Below, in pieces: positions 15,843-23,555 of a DNA stretch of 36,186 nucleotides. The position numbers were made by a program, and so were the translations under genes. Below the pieces are notes generated by a model. It saw nothing but the letters and a program-made list of their open reading frames with translations. It ran no database searches and had not been told where the DNA came from. The stretch is from a virus. The DNA lies in IMG/VR virus record IMGVR_UViG_3300046170_000224, positions 1 through 36,186 of that record; one strand, 5' to 3'. Positions within the stretch are counted from its first letter, which is position 1. Each line of letters starts with the position of its first letter.

Positions 15843-17150
15843 ATGGCAAATACTTATTTAAATAGGACACCAAGCAGTTCAGGATCTAATACAACATGGA
15901 CATTTAGTGCTTGGATAAAAAGATCAGCTTTAGGTTCAGATACAGTTCCTTTTGCAACTGGATATACTTCTCCTCAAATTGATGAAGCTATGATTAATAT
16001 AGGTGCTGATGACCAATTAAGATTTAATATAAATGTTAATGATGCAACAGATGTAACAGTTCAATCTGCAAGAAAATTAAGAGATGTTTCAGCTTGGTAT
16101 CATATAGTTGTTGCTTGTGACACTACACAGGGAACAGCGTCAAATAGAATTAAATTTTATATAAATGGAGAGTTAGAAACTAATTTATCTAATACAGATT
16201 ATCCAACTCAAAACCAATCTACTTTTTTTGGAGATACCAATAAAACACAAGAAATTGGCAGACAACCTCGTTCATCAAATTATTTACAAGGTGAACTGTC
16301 TCATGTTGCATTTGTAGATGGCGCAGCATTAGCTCCAACTGTATTTGGTGAAACAGATTCTACATCAGGTATATGGAAATGGAAAGATATTACAGGTGTT
16401 ACTTGGGGTACAAATGGTTTTCATTTAATATTTGGAAATTCCGCTAATTTAGGATTAGATAGTTCTGGCAATTCAAACACATTTACAGTTAATGGAAGTG
16501 CTACAAGAAATATAGATAACCCATCAATAAATTACGCTAGACTAAATTTATTAAATAGAAGAATAACAAGTAATGATCCAACTTACTCTAATTCAAATAC
16601 TTCTTTACAAGGGCAAACAGTAAATGGTCAAAATAATAATGCAATAGCAACATTTGGAGATTTAAAATCAGGAAAATGGTATTTTGAAGTTAAAGTAGGA
16701 ACAGCTGGAGATACGTGGGGAATTGGTGTAGCTGATAATCCACAAGGTACTAATGGTAATGCAGAGGGCACTAACTACAATGTTTATTATCAATTAGATG
16801 GTCAAAAATATGTCGGTGCTAGTGCAAGTGGTTCTTCTTATGGTGCCTCTTTTACAACAGGAAATATTATAGGATGTGCTTTTGATTTAGATAATGGAAC
16901 AATCATATTTTATAAAGATGGAGCTACTCAAGGAACTGCAGATACAGGGTTAATTACTAATATGGTAGATGGATATACTCCTATGGGATTTACAAATAAA
17001 GGTTTAATGCATTGGAATTTTGGTGACGGCTATTTTGGTACAACAGCTATATCTTCTGCAGGTTCAAATGGTAATGGATCTTTATTTGAATATGATGTAC
17101 CATCAGGATACTATGCATTAAATACAAAAAACATTAACACTTATGGATAA
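15843..17150 (+). CDS. LamG + SPRY domain tail protein (cassette copy 1, gene 2)
   Basis: A 435-residue predicted carbohydrate- or protein-binding tail protein. Residues 1-190 are a concanavalin/LamG-type sandwich: TTWTFSAWIKRSALGSD, AWYHIVVACDTTQG, RIKFYINGELETNL, LQGELSHVAFVDGAAL. Residues about 240-405 resemble a SPRY domain: SGKWYFEVKVGTAGDTWGIG, then IIGCAFDLDNGTIIFYKDGA. The end (DGYFGTTAISSAG, then FEYDVPSGYYALNTKNIN) is shared with the gene at 19398, the paralogue in copy 2. A ribosome site is weak here, so translation may depend on the gene before. Probable receptor-binding part; target unknown. Confidence 0.78.
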   Translation: MANTYLNRTPSSSGSNTTWTFSAWIKRSALGSDTVPFATGYTSPQIDEAMINIGADDQLRFNINVNDATDVTVQSARKLRDVSAWYHIVVACDTTQGTASNRIKFYINGELETNLSNTDYPTQNQSTFFGDTNKTQEIGRQPRSSNYLQGELSHVAFVDGAALAPTVFGETDSTSGIWKWKDITGVTWGTNGFHLIFGNSANLGLDSSGNSNTFTVNGSATRNIDNPSINYARLNLLNRRITSNDPTYSNSNTSLQGQTVNGQNNNAIATFGDLKSGKWYFEVKVGTAGDTWGIGVADNPQGTNGNAEGTNYNVYYQLDGQKYVGASASGSSYGASFTTGNIIGCAFDLDNGTIIFYKDGATQGTADTGLITNMVDGYTPMGFTNKGLMHWNFGDGYFGTTAISSAGSNGNGSLFEYDVPSGYYALNTKNINTYG

Positions 17151-17155
17151 AAATT

Positions 17156-18238
17156 ATGGCTTATAGTTCAATTGTAAAACCTTCTGCTTATTTTAACACT
17201 AAACTATTTACAGGTAATGGTGGAACTCAAGCTATTACAGGTGTAGGATTTCAACCAGATTTAACTTGGATAAAATGTAGAGATGACACTCATAATCCAA
17301 ATTGGTTTGATGCAGTTAGAGGGGTAACTAAAAGAATATCTAGTCATTCAAGTGCAGCAGAATCAACTGTAGCTAATTCTTTAACATCTTTTAATAGTGA
17401 TGGTTTTACTTTAGGAGCTAGTGGTGGGGAAAACAGTAATAGTAATACTTATGTTTCATGGAACTGGAAAGCAGGAAATTCAGCAGGTTCATCAAATACT
17501 GATGGAAATATAACATCAACTGTATCTGCAAATACAACAGCGGGATTTAGTATTGTTAAATACAGTGGAAATTTAGGTAGTGGTGGAGTTTCTACAGTTG
17601 GACATGGTCTAGGTGTTGCACCAAAAGCAATTATAGTAAAAAATACAAACAACACAGGATTTTGGGCAGTTTTACATACAGGATTAACAAATTGGAATTA
17701 CGTGCTAGAATTAAATGACACATTTAACGAGGTAGATAAAAGTGGAAACGGTTCTATGGCAGCACCAACAACTACTGTGTTTTCTACTAATTATACTAAT
17801 GCATTAAATGTTAGTGGTAGAGATTACATTGCCTACTGCTTCGCAGAAAAAACTGGTTTTAGCAAATTTGGAAAATTTACTTCTAACGGTTCTGATAATG
17901 GTACATTTACTTACACAGGCTTTACTCCAAATTGGGTTATGGTAAAACCTCTTGTATCTGATGGTTGGTCAAATTGGTATATCTTCGACACAACAAGAAA
18001 AGAAAATTTAAATGATATGCCTTTATATGCAAATTTATCTACACAAGAAGGATATTATGGTGGTTCACCTGCATCTAACTATGCACAAATTGATATACTT
18101 TCAAATGGTTTTAAAATCAGAAGAGATGGAAATTGGGGTGGTGGTGGAAGTGGAACAGAATTAATTTATATGGCGTTTGCAGAACAACCATTGGTAGCTA
18201 ATTCAGGAACAGACGGAGTACCGGCAACGGCTAGATAA
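17156..18238 (+). CDS. DUF7483-like tail protein (cassette copy 1, gene 3)
   Basis: A 360-residue structural protein. It contains AYFNTKLFTGNGGTQAITGV, GFQPDLTWIKCRDDTHNPNW, then two similar halves each with a V-x-H-G-L-G-V-x-P-K or TGFTPNWVMVK unit, and YIAYCFAEKTGFSKFGKFTS in between. I remember this Gx(Q/T)PxxxWIK...FAEKxGxSKFGxxTGNG layout as DUF7483, a widespread marine phage protein usually next to LamG proteins. The paralogue at 20672 shares layout and ending (GVPATAR / NIPATAR). Likely part of an adhesin complex with the two genes before it. Confidence 0.75.
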   Translation: MAYSSIVKPSAYFNTKLFTGNGGTQAITGVGFQPDLTWIKCRDDTHNPNWFDAVRGVTKRISSHSSAAESTVANSLTSFNSDGFTLGASGGENSNSNTYVSWNWKAGNSAGSSNTDGNITSTVSANTTAGFSIVKYSGNLGSGGVSTVGHGLGVAPKAIIVKNTNNTGFWAVLHTGLTNWNYVLELNDTFNEVDKSGNGSMAAPTTTVFSTNYTNALNVSGRDYIAYCFAEKTGFSKFGKFTSNGSDNGTFTYTGFTPNWVMVKPLVSDGWSNWYIFDTTRKENLNDMPLYANLSTQEGYYGGSPASNYAQIDILSNGFKIRRDGNWGGGGSGTELIYMAFAEQPLVANSGTDGVPATAR

Positions 18239-18240
18239 TT

Positions 18241-19398
18241 ATGAGTAGTATATTAAAAGTAGATACAATACAGGACCAAAACGGTAATCTGATTATCAGT
18301 AAAGATTCTGGTGGTGGAGGATTCCTTAGTCCTTATGCATCTTCATCTACTCCAATAACTTATACTGTAACTGTTGCATCAAAAACTGCAGCTCACCCTT
18401 ATAACGGTGTAGGTAGTTCTAACGGTTATTTTATCAATGGTATTGAATCACCTATTATTGAGATTAAAGGTAATGATACATCTAAACCTTATCACTATAA
18501 ATTTGATCAATCAGATGCATCTAACTCAGGACACCCTTTATTATTTTACAACAACGCTAGTAAGACTACAGCATTTACAACAGGAGTAACTACTAACGGT
18601 ACACCAGGTCAAGCTGGTGCTTACACAATGATTGCTGTTGATAGCGATACACCAAATATTTTATACTACCAATGTTCATCACACGCGAACATGGGTAATC
18701 ATACTTTCTCAACTTCACCTACAGTTAATACAGGTTTCTTTTTAAAACTACCTACAACAGACGGTACGGCAGATCAGGTATTAAAAACTAATGGATCAGG
18801 TACATTGTCTTTTGGATCAAGTGTAACTTTTCCAACTATAAGTTCTATTAGTCCAAGTGCTATTGAAAACACGCAAACAGCAGTAACGATTACAGGAACT
18901 AACTTTCAATCCATACCAACAGTTGATGCAATCAACGCTTCAACTGGTGCAATTATAACTGCAGACAGTGTTGCATTTACAAGTGCAACAACGATTGTTG
19001 CAACGTTTACAATATCTGTAGATGGTACTTATTATTTAAGAGCAGAGAACAATGATGGTTTAGCTGTAAGATCAACTAATGCATTATTAACAGTGTCCGA
19101 TGCACCTGCGTGGACAACTGCAGCAGGAAGTTTAGGAACAGTATCAGCTGCGGGAACTATCAACTTTACAGTAGCTGCAACAAATGCTACAACCTTCGGA
19201 GTACAATCTGGATCACTTCCAGGAGGTGCAAGTTTAAATACAAGTACGGGTGCAATCACTGGTACTGAATCAGGGTCAACTGCTACAACTACTTATACAT
19301 TTACGATAAGAGCAACAGATGCAGAGGCCCAAACAGCGGACCGTCAGTTTACAATTACAATATCTCACGGCGCATCAGGTGGAGGACAATTTAACTAA
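18241..19398 (+). CDS. Tail adhesin with cupredoxin-like, IPT/TIG and Ig-like domains (cassette copy 2, gene 1)
   Basis: A 385-residue paralogue of the gene at 15069 with an added domain. Residues 1-20 are the anchor (MSSILKVDTIQDQNGNLIIS). Residues 38-160 look like a cupredoxin: TYTVTVASKT at the start, GYFINGIESPIIEIKGNDT, a strand with YKFDQSDASNSGHPLLF, and NILYYQCSSHANMGNHTF. His98, Cys145, His148 and Met151 are in the places of the type 1 copper ligands, and C-x2-H-x2-M is the spacing of amicyanin. IPT/TIG (about 197-287) and Ig-like (288-378) domains follow. I recall similar domains in other marine phage tails; copper binding is an inference. The stop overlaps the next ATG. Confidence 0.75.
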   Translation: MSSILKVDTIQDQNGNLIISKDSGGGGFLSPYASSSTPITYTVTVASKTAAHPYNGVGSSNGYFINGIESPIIEIKGNDTSKPYHYKFDQSDASNSGHPLLFYNNASKTTAFTTGVTTNGTPGQAGAYTMIAVDSDTPNILYYQCSSHANMGNHTFSTSPTVNTGFFLKLPTTDGTADQVLKTNGSGTLSFGSSVTFPTISSISPSAIENTQTAVTITGTNFQSIPTVDAINASTGAIITADSVAFTSATTIVATFTISVDGTYYLRAENNDGLAVRSTNALLTVSDAPAWTTAAGSLGTVSAAGTINFTVAATNATTFGVQSGSLPGGASLNTSTGAITGTESGSTATTTYTFTIRATDAEAQTADRQFTITISHGASGGGQFN

Positions 19399-20672
19399 TG
19401 GCTAGTACATATTTAACTTCTAATATTGGTTCACCAAGTCAACAAAGATTTACTTGGTCGCTTTGGGTAAAAAGGTCAAAGCTAGGTGTAGAACAACACA
19501 TGGTAGGAAATTACAATGCCAATAATAGAACTCATTTATTTTTTACTAATACCGAAAAACTATATTTTTATTCTGAATTAAGTGGTTCAAATGTTATTGC
19601 TTATCAAACAAATAGATTATTTAGAGATTTAAATGCTTGGTATCATATTGTTTGTGCTGTTGATACAACTCAAGCAGGTGGAAATAGAATTAGAATTTAT
19701 GTTAATGGAGAAGAAGAAACTTCTTTTGCTACAGAAACAGAGTGTAATCAAAATACAAATTTATCTATTGGAACAACACATTATATTGGAACTTATGGTG
19801 GTGACGCAGGTAGTGCTAGTTATAGTTTTGATGGTTCAATGTCTCATTTACATTTTGTAGATGGCTCACAATTAACACCATCTAGTTTTGGTTCTACAGA
19901 CAGCACAACTGGAGAATGGAAGATAAATACTGCTCCAAGTGTAACTTATGGTTCTTCTGGATATTTTATTTTAAAAGATGGTAATTCAGTAACAGACCAA
20001 TCTGGTAATAGTAATAACTTTACAGTTGCAGGTGGTACACTTACAAAAACAGAAGATAATCCAAGTAATGTTTTTGCTGTTGTTAATAGTTTATCAACTG
20101 GTTCTGGTGCAGAATTTGCATATGGAAATACAAGAGTAAGAAAAGATACTTCTGGTTTCCTTAGTTCTTTAGGAACTATTGCTTGTGGTCTTGGAAAATA
20201 TTATTGGGAAGTTTTCAGACATGGTGGTGGAGATTTAAATGTTGGAATTTGTTTAGCAGAAAAAGATGGAACTACACAAAGTGCAGTAGATGCAGGTAGA
20301 GTTATATATACAGGTGATGGTTATATTATTGAAACTGGTATAGGTGGTGGACAATCTAATCTTGGAATAACATTTGGAGATACTGATATTATTGGAATAG
20401 CTTTAGATACAGAAAATGGAATTTTAAATTTTTATAAAAATGGAACTTTAGTAAAAACAATTACTAGTACAGCACTACTTCATTCAAATAATGAATTTGT
20501 ACCTGCATGGCAATTAGCTAATGGTGGAGAAGCTAGAAACAACTTCGGTAATGGTTATTTCGGAACAACAGCAGTATCTAGTGCAGGAACTAATGCTAGT
20601 AATAATGGGATTTTTGAGTATGATGTACCAACTGGCTACACAGCTTTATCAACAAAGGGGTTAAATTTATAA
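19398..20672 (+). CDS. LamG + SPRY domain tail protein (cassette copy 2, gene 2)
   Basis: A 424-residue paralogue of the gene at 15843. LamG-like part, residues 1-180: QRFTWSLWVKRSKLGVEQHM, AWYHIVCAVDTTQAGGNRIR, IYVNGEEETSF, SFDGSMSHLHFVDGSQLTPS. SPRY-like part, about 230-395: GLGKYYWEVFRHGGGDLNVG, IIGIALDTENGILNFYKNGT. The shared ending (NGYFGTTAVSSAGTNASNNG, FEYDVPTGYTALSTKGLN) is the best conserved stretch. The loops between strands differ most from copy 1, as expected for binding surfaces. TAATG overlaps at both ends. Confidence 0.78.
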   Translation: MASTYLTSNIGSPSQQRFTWSLWVKRSKLGVEQHMVGNYNANNRTHLFFTNTEKLYFYSELSGSNVIAYQTNRLFRDLNAWYHIVCAVDTTQAGGNRIRIYVNGEEETSFATETECNQNTNLSIGTTHYIGTYGGDAGSASYSFDGSMSHLHFVDGSQLTPSSFGSTDSTTGEWKINTAPSVTYGSSGYFILKDGNSVTDQSGNSNNFTVAGGTLTKTEDNPSNVFAVVNSLSTGSGAEFAYGNTRVRKDTSGFLSSLGTIACGLGKYYWEVFRHGGGDLNVGICLAEKDGTTQSAVDAGRVIYTGDGYIIETGIGGGQSNLGITFGDTDIIGIALDTENGILNFYKNGTLVKTITSTALLHSNNEFVPAWQLANGGEARNNFGNGYFGTTAVSSAGTNASNNGIFEYDVPTGYTALSTKGLNL

Positions 20673-21727
20673 TGGCTTATACTACAATAAATAAGAGTTC
20701 GGATTATTTTGACACCACTATATACACAGGTAATGGTTCTTCACAAACTTTAACTATGGATAATCTTGGAATGCTTTGGATGAAAAATAGAACTGAAACA
20801 TCTAACCATTGTTTATTTGATAGTGTCAGAGGTGGACATTATACATCAGCTCCTGGACCAATTTTAAGATCAAATGGTACTACTGCAGCTGGTGGCTCTG
20901 ATATTACTTCTGCTTATGGTATAACTTTTGGCTCATCATCTTCAACCATTGGTTCTGATGGTGGTGGATATAACTATAACCAAAACTCAAAAAGTTATGT
21001 GGGTTGGCAATGGAGAGCAAATGGAACAGGTTCATCAAATACAGATGGTAGTAGAACAACAACAGTTTCAGTTAATACTACAGCAGGATTTAGTATTGGA
21101 ACTTGTTCAAGTCTTGCCACAAATAATGATACTTTAGGTCATGGTTTAGGTGTAGTTCCTAAAATGATTTTAGTTAAAAATACAGCCTCAACTGGTAATT
21201 GGTTTGTTTATCATGCAAGTTTAGGAAATACTAAAAGATTATATTTAAATGCTACAGACGCATCTACAACAAGTACAATATGGAACGACACAACTCCAAC
21301 ATCTTCAGTATTTACTATGAAAGGTGGCGATTTTGCAACAGGGGAATCTCTTGTGTTTTATGCTTTTGCAGAGAAAACTGGTTATAGCAAGTTTGGAAGC
21401 TACACAGGGAATGGAAATGCTAATGGAACATTTGTTTATACAGGATTTAAACCTGCTTTTGTAATGGTGAAAAGAACTGATAATACAAATCACTGGGCGA
21501 TGTATGACAATAAAAGAAATGGTTTTAATGATGAAAATAATTATTTAAGAGCAGAAGGTAATTATGCAGAAGGAAATGAAACTTGGGGAGATTTAGATAT
21601 ACTTTCTAATGGATTTAAACCAAGAGCAAATGATGGTATGCACAATGCTTCTGGTGCAACATACATCTACATGGCCTTTGGCCAAAGCATAGTTGGCAGT
21701 AATAATATTCCGGCGACGGCCAGGTAA
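20672..21727 (+). CDS. DUF7483-like tail protein (cassette copy 2, gene 3)
   Basis: A 351-residue paralogue of the gene at 17156, with DYFDTTIYTGNGSSQTLTMD, LGMLWMKNRTETSNHCLFDS, LGHGLGVVPKMILVKNTAST, VFYAFAEKTGYSKFGSYTGN and the closing TYIYMAFGQSIVG. The N-terminal third is the most divergent from copy 1. It completes the second three-gene cassette. The gene ends in GGCGACGGCCAG, also close to the end of copy 1 at DNA level. Confidence 0.75.
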   Translation: MAYTTINKSSDYFDTTIYTGNGSSQTLTMDNLGMLWMKNRTETSNHCLFDSVRGGHYTSAPGPILRSNGTTAAGGSDITSAYGITFGSSSSTIGSDGGGYNYNQNSKSYVGWQWRANGTGSSNTDGSRTTTVSVNTTAGFSIGTCSSLATNNDTLGHGLGVVPKMILVKNTASTGNWFVYHASLGNTKRLYLNATDASTTSTIWNDTTPTSSVFTMKGGDFATGESLVFYAFAEKTGYSKFGSYTGNGNANGTFVYTGFKPAFVMVKRTDNTNHWAMYDNKRNGFNDENNYLRAEGNYAEGNETWGDLDILSNGFKPRANDGMHNASGATYIYMAFGQSIVGSNNIPATAR

Positions 21728-21733
21728 CCTGCC

Positions 21734-22567
21734 ATGTACTTTGGCGCAACACCCTTCGCCTCAGCTGCATTTTCAGATGTAGGCTTTAACCCTAATGCAT
21801 TCGTCAATGTCCTTGGCTCAAGAATCAACGAGTCTACAGGCAATCCAACAATCATTGCAAACGCTTTAGTACTACCAACGGGTAGTAGATTAAATACTAC
21901 AATTGGTAATGTTGAAATCAATGTCAATCAAACAGTATCTCCAACAGGTCAAAGACTAAATTTTTCTACAGGTTCCGTTACTGTTACTGCAGCAGCTAAC
22001 TTTGGTGTTACTGGTAATGGTTATGAAATTGATACAGGAGTTGCTAAAGGTATTGATGTAGTAGGTGTATCTGGTAACAGATTAAATTTAGACACAGGGT
22101 CCGTTGCAACTATTGGTAAAGCAACAATTATTCCAACAGGGTCAAGGATCAATACAGATACCGGTACAGTTACACTTGCATTTAAATATAATGTAACAGG
22201 ATCAAGGATTAATGCAGATACTGGAACAGTTACAACAACTGCAGCAGCAGGAGTCTTGCCTCAGGGATCAAGGATCAATACAGAAACAGGTGATGTTACA
22301 ATCGTTGCAGGAGCAACAATTACACCTACAGGAAGTGGTATTGAAATTGCTATTGGAAATGCTACAACCAAAGCTAACGCAACAGCTATTGTTACAACTA
22401 ATAGACAAAACTTATCTACCGGAACAGTAACTATTAAAGCTAAAGCAACTGTATTACCTACAGGTAGTGAGTTAGAAGTAGCGGTACCTACTTCTATTAA
22501 TATTAAACAATGGGACGGTGTAGTACCTGGCGCCGGCCAAACTTGGACAAGGATTCAAACACCGTAA
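21734..22567 (+). CDS. Repeat-built tail protein with 20-22-residue GSRIN-TG-VT units
   Basis: A 277-residue protein made almost wholly of about ten units of the type P-T-G-S-R-(I/L)-N-x-x-T-G-x-V-x-(I/V). Clear examples are TGSRINTDTGTVTLAFKYNV, TGSRINADTGTVTTTAAAGV and GSRINTETGDVTIVAGATI. Such repeats suggest a beta-solenoid or shaft. The N-terminal start (MYFGATPFASAAFSDVG) and the C-terminal cap (WDGVVPGAGQTWTRIQTP) are outside the repeat and both recur in the next gene. Role probably structural in the tail; no enzyme motif is visible. Ends in TAATG. Confidence 0.7.
   Translation: MYFGATPFASAAFSDVGFNPNAFVNVLGSRINESTGNPTIIANALVLPTGSRLNTTIGNVEINVNQTVSPTGQRLNFSTGSVTVTAAANFGVTGNGYEIDTGVAKGIDVVGVSGNRLNLDTGSVATIGKATIIPTGSRINTDTGTVTLAFKYNVTGSRINADTGTVTTTAAAGVLPQGSRINTETGDVTIVAGATITPTGSGIEIAIGNATTKANATAIVTTNRQNLSTGTVTIKAKATVLPTGSELEVAVPTSINIKQWDGVVPGAGQTWTRIQTP
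22139..22330 (+). repeat. Near-identical DNA repeats inside the repeat-built tail gene
   Basis: GGGTCAAGGATCAATACAG (22139), GGATCAAGGATTAATGCAG (22199) and GGATCAAGGATCAATACAG (22265) are nearly the same, 60 and 66 bases apart. These three units are closer in DNA than others in the gene, suggesting recent tandem duplication and possible unit-number variation. Confidence 0.6.
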
Positions 22568-22817
22568 TGTTTTTTGGAGCAACATCTTTTTCATCAACTA
22601 CTTTCGCCGGAGTCGGTGGAGGGGGTATTGTCTGTATTAGCTAATGGTAATAGGTTAAATATTGCAATTGGTAATAGCAATAGGAGATATAACAGTTAGA
22701 GTAGATGTTACGGGACAACAAATTAACCTTGCAAATAACCCTGTAAGTGTGATATCATGGAACCCGATACCACCAGGAGTAAATCAAGTTTGGGTCCCGA
22801 TAGACCCTGACGCATAG
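22567..22817 (+). CDS. Short paralogue of the repeat-built tail protein (two frameshifts)
   Basis: The ATG at 22567 follows the previous stop by TAATG and opens MFFGATSFSSTTFAGVGGGG. Two insertions break it: one G in GGGGG at 22621-22625, and one base at 22675-22676. Repaired, it reads VLSVLANGNRLNIAIGNAIG, then DITVRVDVTGQQINLANNP and SWNPIPPGVNQVWVPIDPDA: 82 residues. The N-terminus (M-x-F-G-A-T), the NRLN-IG unit and the end (W-x-x-x-x-P-G-x-x-Q-x-W-x-x-I-x-P) all match the preceding gene, so it is a much shortened relative with two repeat units. With two breaks it could also be a real decaying copy, but both are of the same kind as the sequencing errors seen elsewhere here. Confidence 0.6.
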
Positions 22818-22824
22818 GAGAATT

Positions 22825-23544
22825 ATGGCATCAAGTACATCGACAGACTTAAAACTAGAACTCATAACAACAGGTGAAAAATCTGGTACATGGGGAACTA
22901 TTACTAATACAAACTTACAAATTTTGGAACAAGCAGCTAGTGGTTATTTATCACTTGCAGTAGGTTCAGGAGACGTTGCTTTGTCTTTAGCTAATCATGC
23001 AACAGCAAACGGTAAAAATTTATACTACAAACTAACAGGGACTTTAACAGCAGCTAGAACAGTGACTATGCCTGATGGTGCTGAAAGAGTTTTCATTGTA
23101 GAAGATGCAACAGCTAGATCTTCTTCTAATTATACATTAACAGTTAAAACAGTTTCAGGAACAGGTGTTACTTTACCTGTAGGATCAACAACAGTTTTAT
23201 ATTCTGATGGCACAAACATTACAGGAAAATTACAAACAAAAGGATATTACACACCACCTTCTACTTATACAGCAGTTAATGGTGATCAATTATTAATAAA
23301 CACATCAGGGAGTGGTATTGGTACAGGAGTTACAATTAACTTACCGGCATCTCCTGCAATAGGTAATGAAGTACATTTTATAGACAGTGGTAATGCTTTT
23401 GCATCTAACAATTTAACAATCGGTAGAAACAGTTCTAATATTTTAGGTGCCGCTTCTAATTTAGTGGTTAATGCTAATGGTGCTGCATTTACTTTAGTGT
23501 ATGTTAATGCAACTAGAGGCTGGATCTATAAAGACAACATATAG
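22825..23544 (+). CDS. Tail fibre-like structural protein
   Basis: A 239-residue protein opening MASSTSTDLKLELITTGEKS, then GTWGTITNTNLQILEQAASG, an opening that I remember from many marine phage fibre genes (L-E-x-x-x-x-G-E-x-S-G-T-W-G). Later it has beta strands in an NLYYKLTGTLTAARTVTMPD block and a long C-terminal beta region (TGVTINLPASPAIGNEVHFI) resembling the gene at 10006. Probably a fibre attached near the nozzle protein encoded next. TAGGAG precedes the ATG. Confidence 0.7.
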   Translation: MASSTSTDLKLELITTGEKSGTWGTITNTNLQILEQAASGYLSLAVGSGDVALSLANHATANGKNLYYKLTGTLTAARTVTMPDGAERVFIVEDATARSSSNYTLTVKTVSGTGVTLPVGSTTVLYSDGTNITGKLQTKGYYTPPSTYTAVNGDQLLINTSGSGIGTGVTINLPASPAIGNEVHFIDSGNAFASNNLTIGRNSSNILGAASNLVVNANGAAFTLVYVNATRGWIYKDNI

Positions 23545-23555
23545 GAGCACGGACC

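Noticed and set aside
22139-22330. Regularly spaced repeats that might suggest a CRISPR array.
   Set aside because: The repeats are in a coding frame, the 'spacers' encode the same protein pattern, and no cas-like gene is present.
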